From Pisaster brevispinus (taxonomy: Eukaryota; Echinodermata; Asteroidea; Forcipulatida; Asteriidae): a stretch of DNA of 64,000 bases. The notes beneath the pieces were generated by a model. It saw only the letters and a program-made list of their open reading frames with translations. It searched no databases and was not told the origin of the DNA. A program made the translations under genes and the position numbers. Positions 41,264-52,470 of this stretch are shown piece after piece (position 1 is the stretch's first letter; every line of letters begins with the position of its first letter). Where the stretch lies: the NCBI GenBank assembly GCA_023634235.1, contig JAMKCF010000001.1:12596258-12660257 (forward strand). Reading direction: 5' to 3'.

Positions 41264-41610
41264 TTGGTTCTCACAGAAGTATATGGCATTACAAACAAAA
41301 GATTTCTACGTTGCAGGCGAGAGTATGAAAGTGGCACAATAACGATACACCATGGCAACTCCAAACGACGTTACATGCAGGAAAAAATAATTGAAGCTGT
41401 TGCATGGATGCAGTACCTTTTCGACATGATAGGAGACTGGATGCCCCACAAACTCAAGTTCACTTGCCACCATCAAAGACTAAGAAGTCGTTGTATGACA
41501 GGATGGTTCAGGAATTCTCAGATCGAGGAATAATGAAGACAATTTCCTATGAGCATTTCACCTCAGTCTGGTCTGACCATATCCCGCTATTCATTATAGC
41601 CAAGGTTTGT
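41264..41610 (+). pseudogene. orphan exon of an uncharacterised repetitive gene family
   Basis: Two frames overlap. The first is VYGITNKRFLRCRREYESG...HHGNSKRRYMQEKIIEAVAWMQYL, which breaks near 41,450. The other continues LPPSKTKKSLYDRMVQEF...ISYEHFTSVWSDHIPLFIIAK and ends at a GTTTGT donor-like site. The pattern (basic start, HGN, LP-S, then ISY..F...W....P.I) resembles the N-terminal exon of large multi-copy invertebrate genes that I know only as uncharacterised proteins. No catalytic motif is present. The one-base break suggests a dead copy. Confidence 0.45.
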
Positions 41611-43466
41611 TATTTTCATATTGGAATTGCTTAATTGAGGCATTGAGGGTACATGAATTGAGAGTTTACCCCAGTAACTTTTTCGCTTCAGACTGTAGGC
41701 TTATACATCGGGATGCAGATGTCACAATAAGAAAACAAGATATTCTTAAGCTCAAGTTCATCAATTCTCTCATCTCACTAATCACTTTTTATCCTTTTTA
41801 AGAGGTATTTATGCTGTCAACAAAACATACCTGTCAGAACTAATAACCTGTCCAATTAAATGGTTCAATGAATACTATAAGAAAATCCACTCTGACAAAT
41901 AATCCTTTCAGAGTTTATTTTCAACAATGTCTCAATAATCAAAATTATCATTTACACAAGTATATACACTAGTCATAAAAACATAAGTTCAAATTAGCTC
42001 TTGTAATTTACAATCGCTTCATTTTGGGCATGTGTCTAAAGTGCTCCACACAATTATGTCAAATTTATAATCAAAGGCTCAATGCTATGTCACTACGACA
42101 ACTTTCAATTATTTGCTCCTAAAAGGAAAATAGGCACCAAGGCAAAAATGTATACCAGGTCACTAAGACCAAAAAATGTCAGTCACTCAGACCAAATGTT
42201 AAATTGAAGGTCACAAAGACCAAATGTCACTAAGACATAAATGTAGGTCTCTCAGACCAAATGTTAAAATGTTCCCACTAAGGGACTTGCCACTCAGGCA
42301 CACTAGCAAAAGCCGTGAAGCAAATTTAAACAATATCGCAATTTAGCCAATATTCCTAGTATCACAAAATTGTTATGCTTTTAATTTTACAGTGAAACAG
42401 TCCTAGTTTAAAACCTAACACCTTTCCACTGTCTAAAAGCAACATTCAACAGTAAAAGCTAAATTGCAACTACACGGAGGTGAACAACCCCCCTAAAGTT
42501 TTAAATACCAAGCCTACACTCTCAAGTAAGGCAGTTTCCAAAACACAGGTAATAAGTTGCACTTATTGATTACTGGCACTCTTTATACAATTCTAAGCAA
42601 ATTCGTATTGAAACGTTCCCATCACAATATTCAAGATTATTTGCTGGCTACTCCATCCACGTAAAAGAATCGGCTACTTGCAAAATACAGCTTCCCACTT
42701 GGGATCGACAGTTCCAAAAACCCACTCCTGCTTGCCTAGCCTCCGATTAAATGGTGACGCTCAAACATCAGTCTTGATGAGGGGGGAACTTCACCATGAA
42801 AAGTGGTGCTCCAACGTAAAGTTGTGGCCCAGAACCAAAGCCGTGGTTGATGATCCTTCTCCGGACTTGTCTCCTCTCTCGCCCAAAGGTTTAAATATGG
42901 TAGGTGAAAAATCACCCTAATAACACTCTGAAATTTTTACGGCAAACACAAGCCTGGTTGCTTGGATTTAATCAAACTAGGAGCCTGAATACTCTTATAA
43001 AATGTCGCTGCAGCAGAGCTGAGTGTAATGCAGTTCTCATAGACCAAGATCTTTGAGACAATGCCCTGACTTTCATTTTACACAGAAAAATAAAAAAACT
43101 CAAAATTTGCATCTTATTTACATCATCTCAATCATTCTTCAATCTTGCACTCAACTTTCACCTCACTTCTTTTCTAATTCAAAACTGACCTAATGAATAT
43201 ATAACTTACAAGACTGTAAACCCCAACTAAGGCCATTTATTCTTAATTACTTGTATTACGGATTTCTAAGCTACAAAAATTGAGCGGGGATCGGGGGAAA
43301 AAAACCAAACAAAAAAACACATGGCCGGGATTACGGAATTTCCAGCTCACAAAATCGGGCGAATAAAAAAAAAAATATAAAAAAAATTGCCACACGCGCG
43401 GCGTAAAAACTGTCGAGATAAGAGATCCACACGGACGTACTACTGCTCAGCAAACAAATACATGTA
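41611..43466. other. non-coding DNA with degenerate CTAAGACC-type repeats
   Basis: From about 42,140 to 42,300 the phrase (GGT)CACTAAGACCAAA(A)TGT recurs irregularly. The rest is AT-rich without supported ORFs. It includes an A-rich stretch at 43,295-43,385. Confidence 0.5.
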
Positions 43467-43540
43467 CAGTCGACTCTCGTTAATACGAGCTCAGAAGATA
43501 CGAGACGCCGGTTAATACGAGGTGTTTCACCGGTCAACGG
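43467..43540. repeat. Tigger/pogo-type transposon end fragment
   Basis: CAGTCGACTCTCGTTAATAC, with a following ACGAG..AGATACGAGACG, resembles the ends of pogo/Tigger DNA transposons (CAGT.GACTCTCGTTAA..CGA). The rest of the element was not identified. This rests on the sequence pattern only. Confidence 0.4.
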
Positions 43541-44061
43541 TCCCTTTTGTAGCGAGATCTGAAAATAATTGTTCTGTAAAAGCTTACCGTTCAGTCAAGG
43601 TTCGGAAATAACATTCTTGATGCCAAACTATTTATCGGATCGGACCGGCTACACGGTTCTGTCCGATCCGAAAACCAGAAACATTTCGCTGGTAACTTAT
43701 GCTTGATATGCTACTTCGCTTACACGCTGACAGCTAGCAGCGAAAACAACGCTCAGCATAGGCGCTACGCAGTATCGAATCTGTCACACCATGGTCACAT
43801 GAACGGCAAGTTTGACATAACTTTGCTATGAGTTTTATCTTGATTTATACAAACTATTAAATTTCTATGATCATAGTCAACTAAAATGCATTTATCATTG
43901 ATATTTTTGTGAATTGGATGCTCGTAAGAACTGTACTAGGAAGAAAACCGCTTTTTCACACTGCAACATTTCAACACGGCACTGAACCGTGTAGAGCGCT
44001 TACCCCGTGTCAAAACTAACCCTGCTCGGTAGTAGGGTTGAGAGCTCCCACTTCGTGTTGA
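43541..44061. other. non-coding DNA with a short perfect inverted repeat
   Basis: TCGGATCGGA and TCCGATCCGA form a 10-bp stem around 43,640-43,672. No ORF was found. Confidence 0.5.
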
Positions 44062-44165
44062 GTAGCCTTTAGTCAAGGCGCACCGCGGCACCCCAGCCCA
44101 GATATCACGCACGAAAAAAGACTACCGCGAGCGGCTAAGCCGCGAAGCACCGTTACCAACTCGTT
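44062..44165 (+). repeat. 104-bp inverted repeat, left arm (partner 56,477-56,580)
   Basis: GTAGCCTTTAGTCAAGGCGC...ACCAACTCGTT recurs in reverse complement 12.3 kb downstream with about six differences. It includes the self-complementary GCGGC..GCCGC hairpin. It may be the ends of a large composite element or two copies of one dispersed repeat. Confidence 0.85.
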
Positions 44166-44740
44166 TTGGGGCTTTGTTTTTCTTTACTTTTTGCTACCGA
44201 TTTTGGTTGGAGAAATGTAATGCATAATCCATTGCATCCTTTATTCCACCACATGCAATGTCACAATATTTTACTTAATTCAATACTACAAGCCGAAAAT
44301 ACTAGCAAAGCAAAGAATAAAGTCATTTGGAAAATTGTAGGAAAACAGTAAACTAAATAGGGCCTATTCAATTGCCATTTTTCATGCTTTTGGCTATTAA
44401 TTACTGTAGCCAATGTCACTTGCTAATTTTATGAATGAAAAGTGGCTTTTTCATACAATTTGGATGGATCCAGTCATCTGGTCATGCAAAAACATATGTG
44501 GGCTGTTTGTTGATGCGAGTCATTGCATCATTAAATGGTAATTGCTTGTTGTTTCCCTTTTAGGTGTTTTATAAGCCGCGATACCCAATGTATCAATGGG
44601 TACTGATGGCTTCCCATCCAAAGGAATACATTATATTATAGCCTCAGACATCAATATACAATTCACATTAGTTTGTTCACACACAAACTTTCATGCTTTA
44701 CCAAAAATGAGCCACTGCCAATTGTCAAATTATGTATAGG

Positions 44741-44840
44741 ATAATGCCCGAGGTGCGCGACATTCGTGGGTACGAATGGCCCTCGGGCTTCGCCCTCGGG
44801 CCATTCGTATCCACGAATGGCGCGTACACCGAGGGCATTA
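44741..44840. repeat. about 100-bp near-perfect palindrome (fold-back)
   Basis: ATAATGCCCGAGGTGCGCGA... pairs with ...CGCGTACACCGAGGGCATTAT. The centre is GGCCCTCGGGC-TTCG-CCCTCGGGCC. Arms are about 48 bp with a few mismatches. The CATTCGT...ACGAATGG words in its arms also occur in the neighbouring 66-bp TIR, so the two may be related. It lies 6 bp outside the TTAA of the recombinase element. Confidence 0.88.
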
Positions 44841-45049
44841 TGCGACTTAACCCACACCTGTGACGTCACGCTATTCTTCCATCGCTCCATTATTTCGCAC
44901 GAATGGCGCGATATTGTTTAATACAAGTCAACTGTTTGTATGTATTACGTAACCATATTCACTTCAGTGAACACCGGTGGTGCATGAACCATGGTCCATG
45001 AGTTGAAGACCGACTTAGAAACGTGCTCAGTTCCTTCGACAGTGGCACC

Positions 45050-47530
45050 ATGGATCGAAGCGAAAGTGACAGCGAAAGTGATTTTTTCATGACTCAAAGT
45101 AAGTTTAGTCAAGTGATAGAAAGTGACTATGACACGGATGATGTTGTAGCCGACTTGCTCGATCTACAAAAACCTAAAAAGGTGAATTGAACAGAGTTGA
45201 CCTACCAGCCGGTAGTTTCAGATATTTCGGACGAAGAGCTTCTGGCAGCCTCTATTGCTGTATACAAAGAGGAAGAAGCCACTGCAGTCATAACCTCTGA
45301 TGCTGGAGTCACAACCTCTGATGCTGGAGTCACAGCTGGCCATATCAACACAGACCGTTTCGAAACACCAAAAGGAGACAAAGAAATGGCCAAAATGACA
45401 ACAAGAAGGAACATTGTGTGTGTGGTCTATTTAGTTATTTGTTTTACATTTTTCTTTTAATAGTGTAACGGACAGTGCATGATGTGTGTAGTAAGTTATT
45501 TAGTTGTGAGCATGCGCGAGGAGATCGGTATGGTATTGCACCGATCTATGCGTGAGTTGTGCCGCATGGCATGCGGTACCAGACTGTACGAGGAGAGATC
45601 GTCAGTTGGCAGCAAGATCTCGAGGAGTTTACAGGTATGTGAAATTGCTCTGTGTATTACCCAGGTTTATGCTTTGCATTCTGCGTTGCGCGTGGTTGAC
45701 TCATTTTATCAGTGCATGTGAGCGGGTGTTTTGGGTAACCACAAGGTTGACTATAACGGAGGTTGGTTGACCGTGAGTTGAATCATTGTGTTTGTGGTCG
45801 GGATCGGCGATAGCTTAGTGCTTCGTAGTTCTTGTCAGGTTAACAGCTTGTCACTAGGACGATCGCGCCCACAAGGACGCGTGGTTGATCGGTAAGGCGA
45901 AGCTGTTGCTCGGGAATCTGTTGGCTGTTGTAGCCATTATTCAGGGGGCGCGCGTGTGTGTTGGACAGGATAGATTTGCCGCATGCAGTCCGTCTCTGTG
46001 GAACACGTGGTTGCTGCGTGACCCGCAAGCTTGACAGCACAGGGTGCATGTCAAGGCTGGGTTATCGGGAGCCTACTAGGAGCTGTGTGCATGGCTGACT
46101 AGTAGATGAATTAGGGTTAATTGCGCGAAGTACAGGGGTAATCATAAAGGGTAAACCACATACATTTATGTTTATCGAGAGCTTGTATTGAGTTAAGGAC
46201 ATTGTTGATTTGTTATTGATAAGGGTTGAATAAACCACATGGTTGATGCTTTTGTTCATGAATTAATTGTCATTGTGAGTTTATTGAGCAATCTGTGTAC
46301 ACTGATAGAGGTTTGTTTAGCAGTCAGTTATAATCGGCGGTATACTTCCTCCAAAACGAATCTCGTCTTTAGGTCGCTTAGTGACTTTTAGCTTGAGAAA
46401 CCATTAGGCTCGGGATCAAGTTAATAATTAACAACAGGGATTGAGGTCAGGCAGGTGTCCCTAAGTTGTTTCCCGCCACAATAGTTATGTTTTTCAGTCT
46501 CTTGACATGTGTCGGAAAGATTCGAATTCTACCTGAAGTAATTTTCCTTTTCAATTATCTTATCTTAAGTTATCTTAGTCACTGTCTTAATTTTGATTAA
46601 CGCAATTAATTGTAAATCGACCTCTTCAATAACAAATATTAAAAACTGCCTGAACACTTCTTCATATCGCAGCAACAAATGTTTGGGCTCCGCGTCTGCT
46701 TTAAAAATTAATTTATACATGGTTTGATCCATAGTTCTCTTTAGCACTGGTATTGATTTGACAGATACCTAATTGTTTTTTGTTTTGTTTTTCTTTTCTT
46801 TTCAGGCTGGCAGACAGTACTATGAAAAAGGTGAAATGAGGTGTGGTATTGTTTCGCCAATGGCAAGGTCAGCGTAATGAGCGAGCCTTAAACGACCCAT
46901 CTTTGAGTATCAGTCAGATCAATGTGCGACTAGAGAATATGACCAAAGATGAGCTCAATTATCTCCCGCTTCCTCTGTGAGGTGAAAAAGCAGAACCATG
47001 ATGACTATCCTGGAGAAACCTTACATGAGCTTGTTATTTGCCTTCAGCTGTATTTTGATATGCTGTATCGATCTTACAAGTTCCTTCAAGATACAGACTT
47101 TTTGCAAGTCAAAAACACATTGGACGGACTTAGGAAGGATCGCGCCAGTGCTGGTCTGGGAATAAGGCGAAAGCAAGCACAAGTTATAACACTGGATGAG
47201 GAAGAGTCTATGTGGAATACCGGCATTCTTGGCAGTTCCAATCCTGCACAGCTACTTAATACTTTGATATATCTCATTGGACTGAACTTTGCATTGCGTG
47301 GAGGCCAAGAACACAGGAATTTGCGGCATAACAATTCTCAATTAACTGTTCTGACAACAATGGAGGCAAGTTTCTTCGATATACTGAAGATGTGTCGAAA
47401 GCGAACCAAGGCGGGCTAAAACATCGCAGAGTGAAGCCCAAGGTTGTGGATGCGTATGAAAATAAGCACAACCCATCCCGCTGCCTTGTCAGGCTATACG
47501 AGAAATATCTCCAACACAGTCCTCTTCACA
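45050..47530 (+). pseudogene. Crypton-type (DUF3504-like) tyrosine recombinase, N-terminal part
   Basis: A first exon may start at ATG 45,050 (MDRSESDSESDFFMTQ) and end at a CAAA/GTAAGT donor at 45,098. A second coding block (DISDEELLAASIAVYKEEE...DRFETPKGD) lies at about 45,217-45,400. The main N-terminal domain is at about 46,850-47,420. It contains WQGQRNERALNDPS, ITRF/SRFLCEVKKQN, YPGETLHELVICLQLYF, KKQAQVITLDEEESMWNTG and FALRGGQEHRNLRHN, whose Arg is the likely first catalytic Arg. Frameshifts lie near 46,965 and 47,385, after which GGLKHRRVKPKVVDAYENKHNPSRC continues in another frame to about 47,520. The same domain occurs in domesticated ZMYM, QRICH1 and KIAA1958 proteins. Confidence 0.72.
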
Positions 47531-48026
47531 GATAGACCGTCGGCCGTCCAGTCGTATCTTACAGTCTTGTTCTCTTCAACAGAGGGTTTACTCGGTAACC
47601 ATTAAAAAACGAAGATAATAATACCAAATTGCAATTTTTGCTTGTTCCCACGCTCAAATGTTGCACATTATTTCGTAATTTGACGACAAAAATCGCCCTA
47701 ATTTGTGCAACGATATACGGTAACTGAGTCAGGCGCGAGTAGGTTGTCCAATGAAATTTGGTCTCTCATCAGGCAACTGACCAATCAAATTTGGTCTCAT
47801 AAAAGCGTGCGGATGTACGAAGGAACGCGCTGCGACGTATTATGTGGAAGCGAAGCGCATTTACGAATTTGCACAATTTGGAGATTCGCTGCTCATTCTG
47901 CATTCCGAGACTGGTCCCTTAATTTGAAATTGAGCAAAATTTTGCGCAATCCCGATATTGTGCAGATCTATAAAATGCGCTCTACATAAACAAATTTTCA
48001 CGCAGCTGGATCGTCATGTGGGCAAC

Positions 48027-48390
48027 ATGTCAGAAAAAGACAGCGAGAAGCAGTCTAATTTACGGTGTTATGCCCATTTGTGTGATGTTCATGAAGCCTT
48101 TACACTTATAAATGAAACATAGTGGACAAAATTCAGACAATGTGTGCAGATTTGGAAGGAACTTGACGGAAAATCTGCTGAAATAGCGAGGTGTTTCTTG
48201 CAAGATAGTGGCGGTGATGGTGCAGCTTGCGCTGCACTAAGTTAGTACCTAACGCAATTCGCAACGATGGTGGTTTTCCCCCTTTTCATCGGAAGGGTTA
48301 CCAATAATCACGGATGCTACAAAACAAAGACGGGCTGTACTTGCCAGGCAGAAGCGAGATAAGGAACATGTGCCTGCTGCTGAAGGTTAG
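48027..48390 (+). pseudogene. possible exons of an unidentified gene within the 3.27-kb element
   Basis: From ATG 48,027 the frame reads MSEKDSEKQSNLRCYAHLCD... to a stop at 48,118. It continues in the same frame with WTKFRQCVQIWKELDGKSAE...CFLQDSGGDG to about 48,243. A second block in another frame (RNSQRWWFSPFSSEGLPIIT...ARQKRDKEHVPAAEG) ends at a GTTAGA donor-like site near 48,386. Composition looks protein-coding but I do not recognise a family. Confidence 0.35.
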
Positions 48391-48605
48391 AGATTGTTTC
48401 AAGTTATATATTGAACATTTATTTTTGACATTTGTGACTGCATGATAAGTTACTCTTGCTCTTAATATTATTTAGACTTAGTCTGAGATTGGGTGGCTAG
48501 CTGCGAAACTGTACCGCAGTAGCTATTGTATTCGCTACCAACATTTCTATTTTTAAAAGTTTTATAGAGCTGGGCGGTGAGTCGAAATAAATTGGTCCAC
48601 ATGTT

Positions 48606-48609
48606 CGAC

Positions 48610-48643
<34 letters not shown>

Positions 48644-48660
48644 GCGACGGCGACGGCGAC
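48606..48660. repeat. (CGACGG)n microsatellite
   Basis: About nine GC-rich CGACGG/CGACGACGG units directly adjoin the 3' tail of the SINE, a usual position for repeat tracts. Confidence 0.93.
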
Positions 48661-49074
48661 CAACAACAAACAACATCGAAGTCTTATAGCGCACGTATCT
48701 ACCAAACAAGGTACTCAAGGCGCTGAGTATATACAAACTTTCAGAAAGATAGGTTATTGCAGTGGTGGATTCTGAGACCCATTTATTTAGCACCGTATAA
48801 GGGTTTACAAGGTGCTACGGCGCATTAAGCAGCCACAACCAGGAACACCGGGGCGAACCCCTTCTCTTTTCGATAAGTGCACTGGGTTCTTTTACATGCG
48901 TTACACAACACATGGGACCAACGGCTTTACGTCCCATACGAAGGACGAAGCAATGGTAAAGTGTCTTGCTCAAGGACACAAGTGTCACGGCTGGGGATTC
49001 GAACCCACACTCTGCTGATCAGAAACACCAGAGTTTGAATTCGGTGCTCTTAACCACTCGGCCACGACACTTCC
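48661..49074 (-). mobile_element. tRNA-derived SINE with LINE-type 3' tail
   Basis: On the minus strand the 5' part reads TGGCCGAGTGGTTAAGAGC (box A) and, about 50 bp on, GGTTCGAATCCC (box B, 49,006-48,994). These are internal RNA polymerase III promoter boxes of a Leu/Ser-type tRNA. A central body follows (GGGACGTAAAGCCGTTGGTC, CCCGGTGTTCCTGG). The 3' tail AGCGCCTTGAGTACCTTG...GTGCGCTATAAGACTTCG matches the tail of the LINE at 12,049-12,117. The SINE ends in GTTGTTTGTTGTTG. It lies in the intact 5'-to-3' form, about 414 bp. Confidence 0.88.
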
Positions 49075-50882
49075 ATGAGAGTTTGCATCATTTGCCATGA
49101 AACTCGGTATTCAAACGCTTTTTACAGCCCAAATCGCACATTCCACATTTAACCATGAATAATGTGCGTACAACCCTGCACCCCCCTAAAAAAAAAAAAA
49201 AAAAAAGTTGAAGTAAATAAATAAAATAAAATACAGGTAATGTATGTGTTTGGTTGGGTAAAATGGTGGCTGTAGGGCTCTTGTCTGTTTTGGGAAAAAA
49301 GGGGGGAGGAGCAGGTGACACTGATGGCTACATGTACAAGATATTTTTTATTTTAGTAGTTCTAATACCTGTACATGTACTATGTAATTACGCAAATTCT
49401 CTAAATTGGCAGTGCATGTGACAGGACCATCGATTTAAAACTAAGTTTCTTTTCAGAACCACATTAATTGAAAGTTGCATGTACAGTGTTATGGTCAACA
49501 AACAGTAGTAATTAAATGAGATTTAAAGGTTTGTGATGAGAAGTAATCAGGTGAAGTGTTTCTTGAAACAAAACACTGTGGTCTGTTCTGAACTTAGGAG
49601 TTCTGAAAACAACCGGATGCATCACAGTACAAAATAGAAACAAAAAAATCACTCATTTGCTTGCCACAAATAAGCGTATGGTTAGCTTTTTTTAATGAAA
49701 TGACAACGGTCCAGTAAGCAACAATTCTTCTAGTTACAGGTTTTGTAAAATTGGGCCCAGACTGTCTGACTAGAAATTGATAATCTAATCCGAGATCATT
49801 CTCCATCACCAATCAACTTTCCTAGCACAACACTATTTTTAAATACTTATTTTAACTTTTTATATTTTTTTACAACTACCATAGAGCATCTTCATGTATA
49901 TATTATTTTAAAATGGAAAATATTGAAAAGGACATTAACGTTGCATTTACATTTCTATTCTTTATCTTATCACACTTCATTAATAATCGATACACAAATT
50001 TTGTTTTATTCAAAGTGTTGAAATAAAAGGTTAACATTTGTATGAGCATTCCTTTGTCTTTATGCACACAAACCATGACCATTATGACATGATATTATGT
50101 GGTTCTTTTTGTAAGTTGTGAGTTTGTTATTCATACAGGGGACTGTTTTAAACTCATACAGCGCTATGGTGTGAAATTTAAACAAAATTTAATGCACAAA
50201 GGAATGGGTTTTTTTAACAGATAATAACAACATTTGTAGAACACACTTTTTACAGAAAATGATTTATAGGGACAGGAAAATTCAAGTACAAAAACTAATA
50301 ATTTATTTAATTCAGCATTTATATTTTTGATTATGCAAGTTGAATTGACATTCAATAAATCAAAGATGGAAATATCTGAGGTTTGTCTCTTTTTCTAAGG
50401 GCTGTTTTGACATACTTTGTGTGTTAAAAAGTATATCAAAAACTCCAGTTATTTTACAATCAACATGAAATAGTTTGCTTATTTATTTGGCAAGACTGAA
50501 CCCCCTCCCCCAGTCGGGTTGTTTATACTTGTGATGTACCCCATTCCTTTCCATGTGTTATACCTGAATTGTTAATTGCCTGAAAATAGTGTGTTAGAGA
50601 TTCAACAATTTCACAATGGATCAATAGAATATTCCTCACCACATAAACACCAAGTACAGTTGAAAAGTGGTGTTCCAATAGTTGATATAAGCATACAAAC
50701 TTTTAGAAATGTTGTTAGCATACATGATCTAAAGGTTTCCACATCATAATGTGAATTTTCTGGGGCGTAAACTGTGCCTAGGCTGGAGAAAGCCTCTCTT
50801 TTTTGGGTCAATTGAGAGCGCTATTTTTCTTATGTTTTTCCTTATGTTCAAAAATGTGAAATTTTATCCGTGAATTACACAT
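49075..50882. other. AT-rich non-coding filler of the 3.27-kb element
   Basis: No supported ORF was found. An A-run is at 49,187-49,206 and a G-rich patch near 49,300. The remaining bases are ordinary AT-rich intron-like sequence. Confidence 0.5.
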
Positions 50883-51033
50883 TAATGTGCAACATTTGAG
50901 CGTGGGAACAATTGTATTCTTGCTTAGACACATTATCTATACCTGGGCTAAATTTCATGCAAACCCTCTCCGGAGAGAACAAGAATCGTTTTCTAGAAGG
51001 ATTTCAGAGCCACGGCCCATAGTCTAAGAGTAA

Positions 51034-51461
51034 CAGATGTGTTCTATCTTCGTCCACTGGCCAAACCTACTGGCGAAATTTGGTACGCAAACCAGCAATT
51101 GGGTCGCCATAAGCTAGCGAATGTTGTCGCCGACATGTGTAAGCGAGCCGGATTAGCGGGGCACCGCACCAATCACTCACTCCGTGCGAGTGCGGCAACT
51201 CGCATGTTCGATAGTGAAGTTGATGAGCAGTTAATCTGCGAAGTCACTGGCCACAGGTCAAGTGCAGTCAGAAGTTATAAACGCACCAGTGATAGCCTAA
51301 AACGCAAAGCCAATTCTAGCGTACAAGGTCTACCAGTAGAAGAAACAGATCGAAAAAAGACTGCCACCTCATCTACTATATACATCCCAACTGCAACCAG
51401 CACAAAAGTGGCCTCAGACCAACAGAGAAATATAACACTGATACTGAATGTCAACCTTTAA
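51034..51461 (+). pseudogene. Crypton-type tyrosine recombinase, C-terminal catalytic part
   Basis: After an acceptor-like GTAACAG the frame DVFYLRPLAKPTGEIWY opens and runs to a stop at 51,461. In the 140-residue frame the catalytic block is readable: NHSLRA (His46, Arg49), TGHRS (His72, Arg73) and the nucleophile Tyr80 in RSYKRTSD. All three C-terminal catalytic elements are therefore retained. The tail is Ser/Thr-rich. It is separated from the N-terminal half by the inserted 3.27-kb element. The exon is intact in itself, but the gene is broken by upstream frameshifts. Confidence 0.8.
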
Positions 51462-51922
51462 GGCCCAAATGTGCTTCTTGTGTTATTTTCACTTAAATTG
51501 CTATAAATCTATAATAATTGATATTGAAGTTTTTCTCTGCAAACTTAATTCTTTTAGGGAGTTTGATAAATGTATCACTTACAATTTTGTGTGATCGTTT
51601 CAGCATTTTGTATTTTGCATCTTATAAAAAGGTTAAAAAGAAATTGATTTATCTGACTTTATGGCCCGCATAAGGAATGTTGTAGCTAACTAACATTTTT
51701 GATCATGTCTTAACTAAATAATTTGTTCACGTGTGAAATGTATTTATGACCATTTGTTTTATCATGTCATGCACTTTCTTTCTTCTCTCCATTTTTTGGC
51801 ACGACTGGCGCGATTGGGACAGTTCGACCCATTTGCACAATGGGTGAAATGTACCCATCGCGCCATTCGTGCGAAATAATGGAGCGATGGAAGAATAGCG
51901 TGACGTCACAGGTGTGGGTTAA

Positions 51923-52470
51923 TTGCCCAAAATGGATGCTTTTGTTTTAGTGACTACCCTAAATAGTGCAGTAAAAATATCTCTAAGCACTATACGGATT
52001 GTGGCAAGATATTCCATCTCAAAAAACAGCCGCTGGTAAAAATGCAGGAATTCTTTCCATTTTGTTGTGTTCCAAATGTTGGTTCTACTTCATGTTAAAG
52101 CACTTCAGGATGACACAAATCTATAAATTTTGAGTGATGATGTGGGTGGTTCAATTCCACTGGTGTTTGTTAAGAACTTGTGAAGGACACTGCTAAATGG
52201 TCAGTTACATTGTGTTTGACACAAATGTATTTTGAGTGACTGGATATATAGGATATCTAATAATCAAAACACAAAAGAACATGCACATTTTAAAGGTTTT
52301 TAGCAGTTTATTATGCAGACCCTTATAGCATTTCAACAAATCTAAATACTGTTTTGTTGTTGAAGCTTGTTTTGTTAGTCAATGTAATAAAATACCCCCT
52401 TTGAAACAAAAAGTACTTCATCTTATTGGTTTCACAACTCCTCCTTACATGTAGTTTTTACCCCTCTGCC
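51923..52470. other. non-coding spacer
   Basis: This is AT-rich DNA between the TTAA end of the recombinase element and the DIRS/Ngaro-like element. No ORF was seen. Confidence 0.5.

Larger units (their letters stand above)
47642..50911. mobile_element. 3.27-kb inverted-repeat element inserted in the recombinase gene
   Basis: TTGTTCCCACGCTCAAATGT (start of a 29-bp arm at 47,642-47,670) recurs exactly in reverse complement at 50,883-50,911. Weaker symmetry extends inward (GTAATT, AAAAAT words). The interval lies precisely between the N- and C-terminal halves of the tyrosine recombinase. It contains a possible exon (48,027-48,390), a SINE and AT-rich filler. No target duplication was clear. 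Confidence 0.65.
44847..51922 (+). mobile_element. 7.08-kb element with perfect 66-bp inverted ends bordered by TTAA, enclosing a tyrosine-recombinase gene
   Basis: The bases 44,847-44,912 and the reverse complement of 51,857-51,922 are identical over all 66 positions. They start with TTAA, then CCCACACCTGTGACGTCACG. TTAA borders and a CCC start are known for piggyBac-type and some Kolobok transposons. The only recognisable gene inside is a Crypton-type tyrosine recombinase, split and decayed. Cryptons as described lack terminal inverted repeats. Either the recombinase belongs to this element or the inverted ends are two copies of a short MITE. Confidence 0.6.

Noticed and set aside
48497..48793. 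Arg-rich ORF on the minus strand
   Set aside because: It is generated by the (CGACGG)n microsatellite.
49012..49074. tRNA gene on the minus strand
   Set aside because: Boxes A and B are present but the body continues as a SINE with a LINE tail, and no complete cloverleaf acceptor stem was seen.
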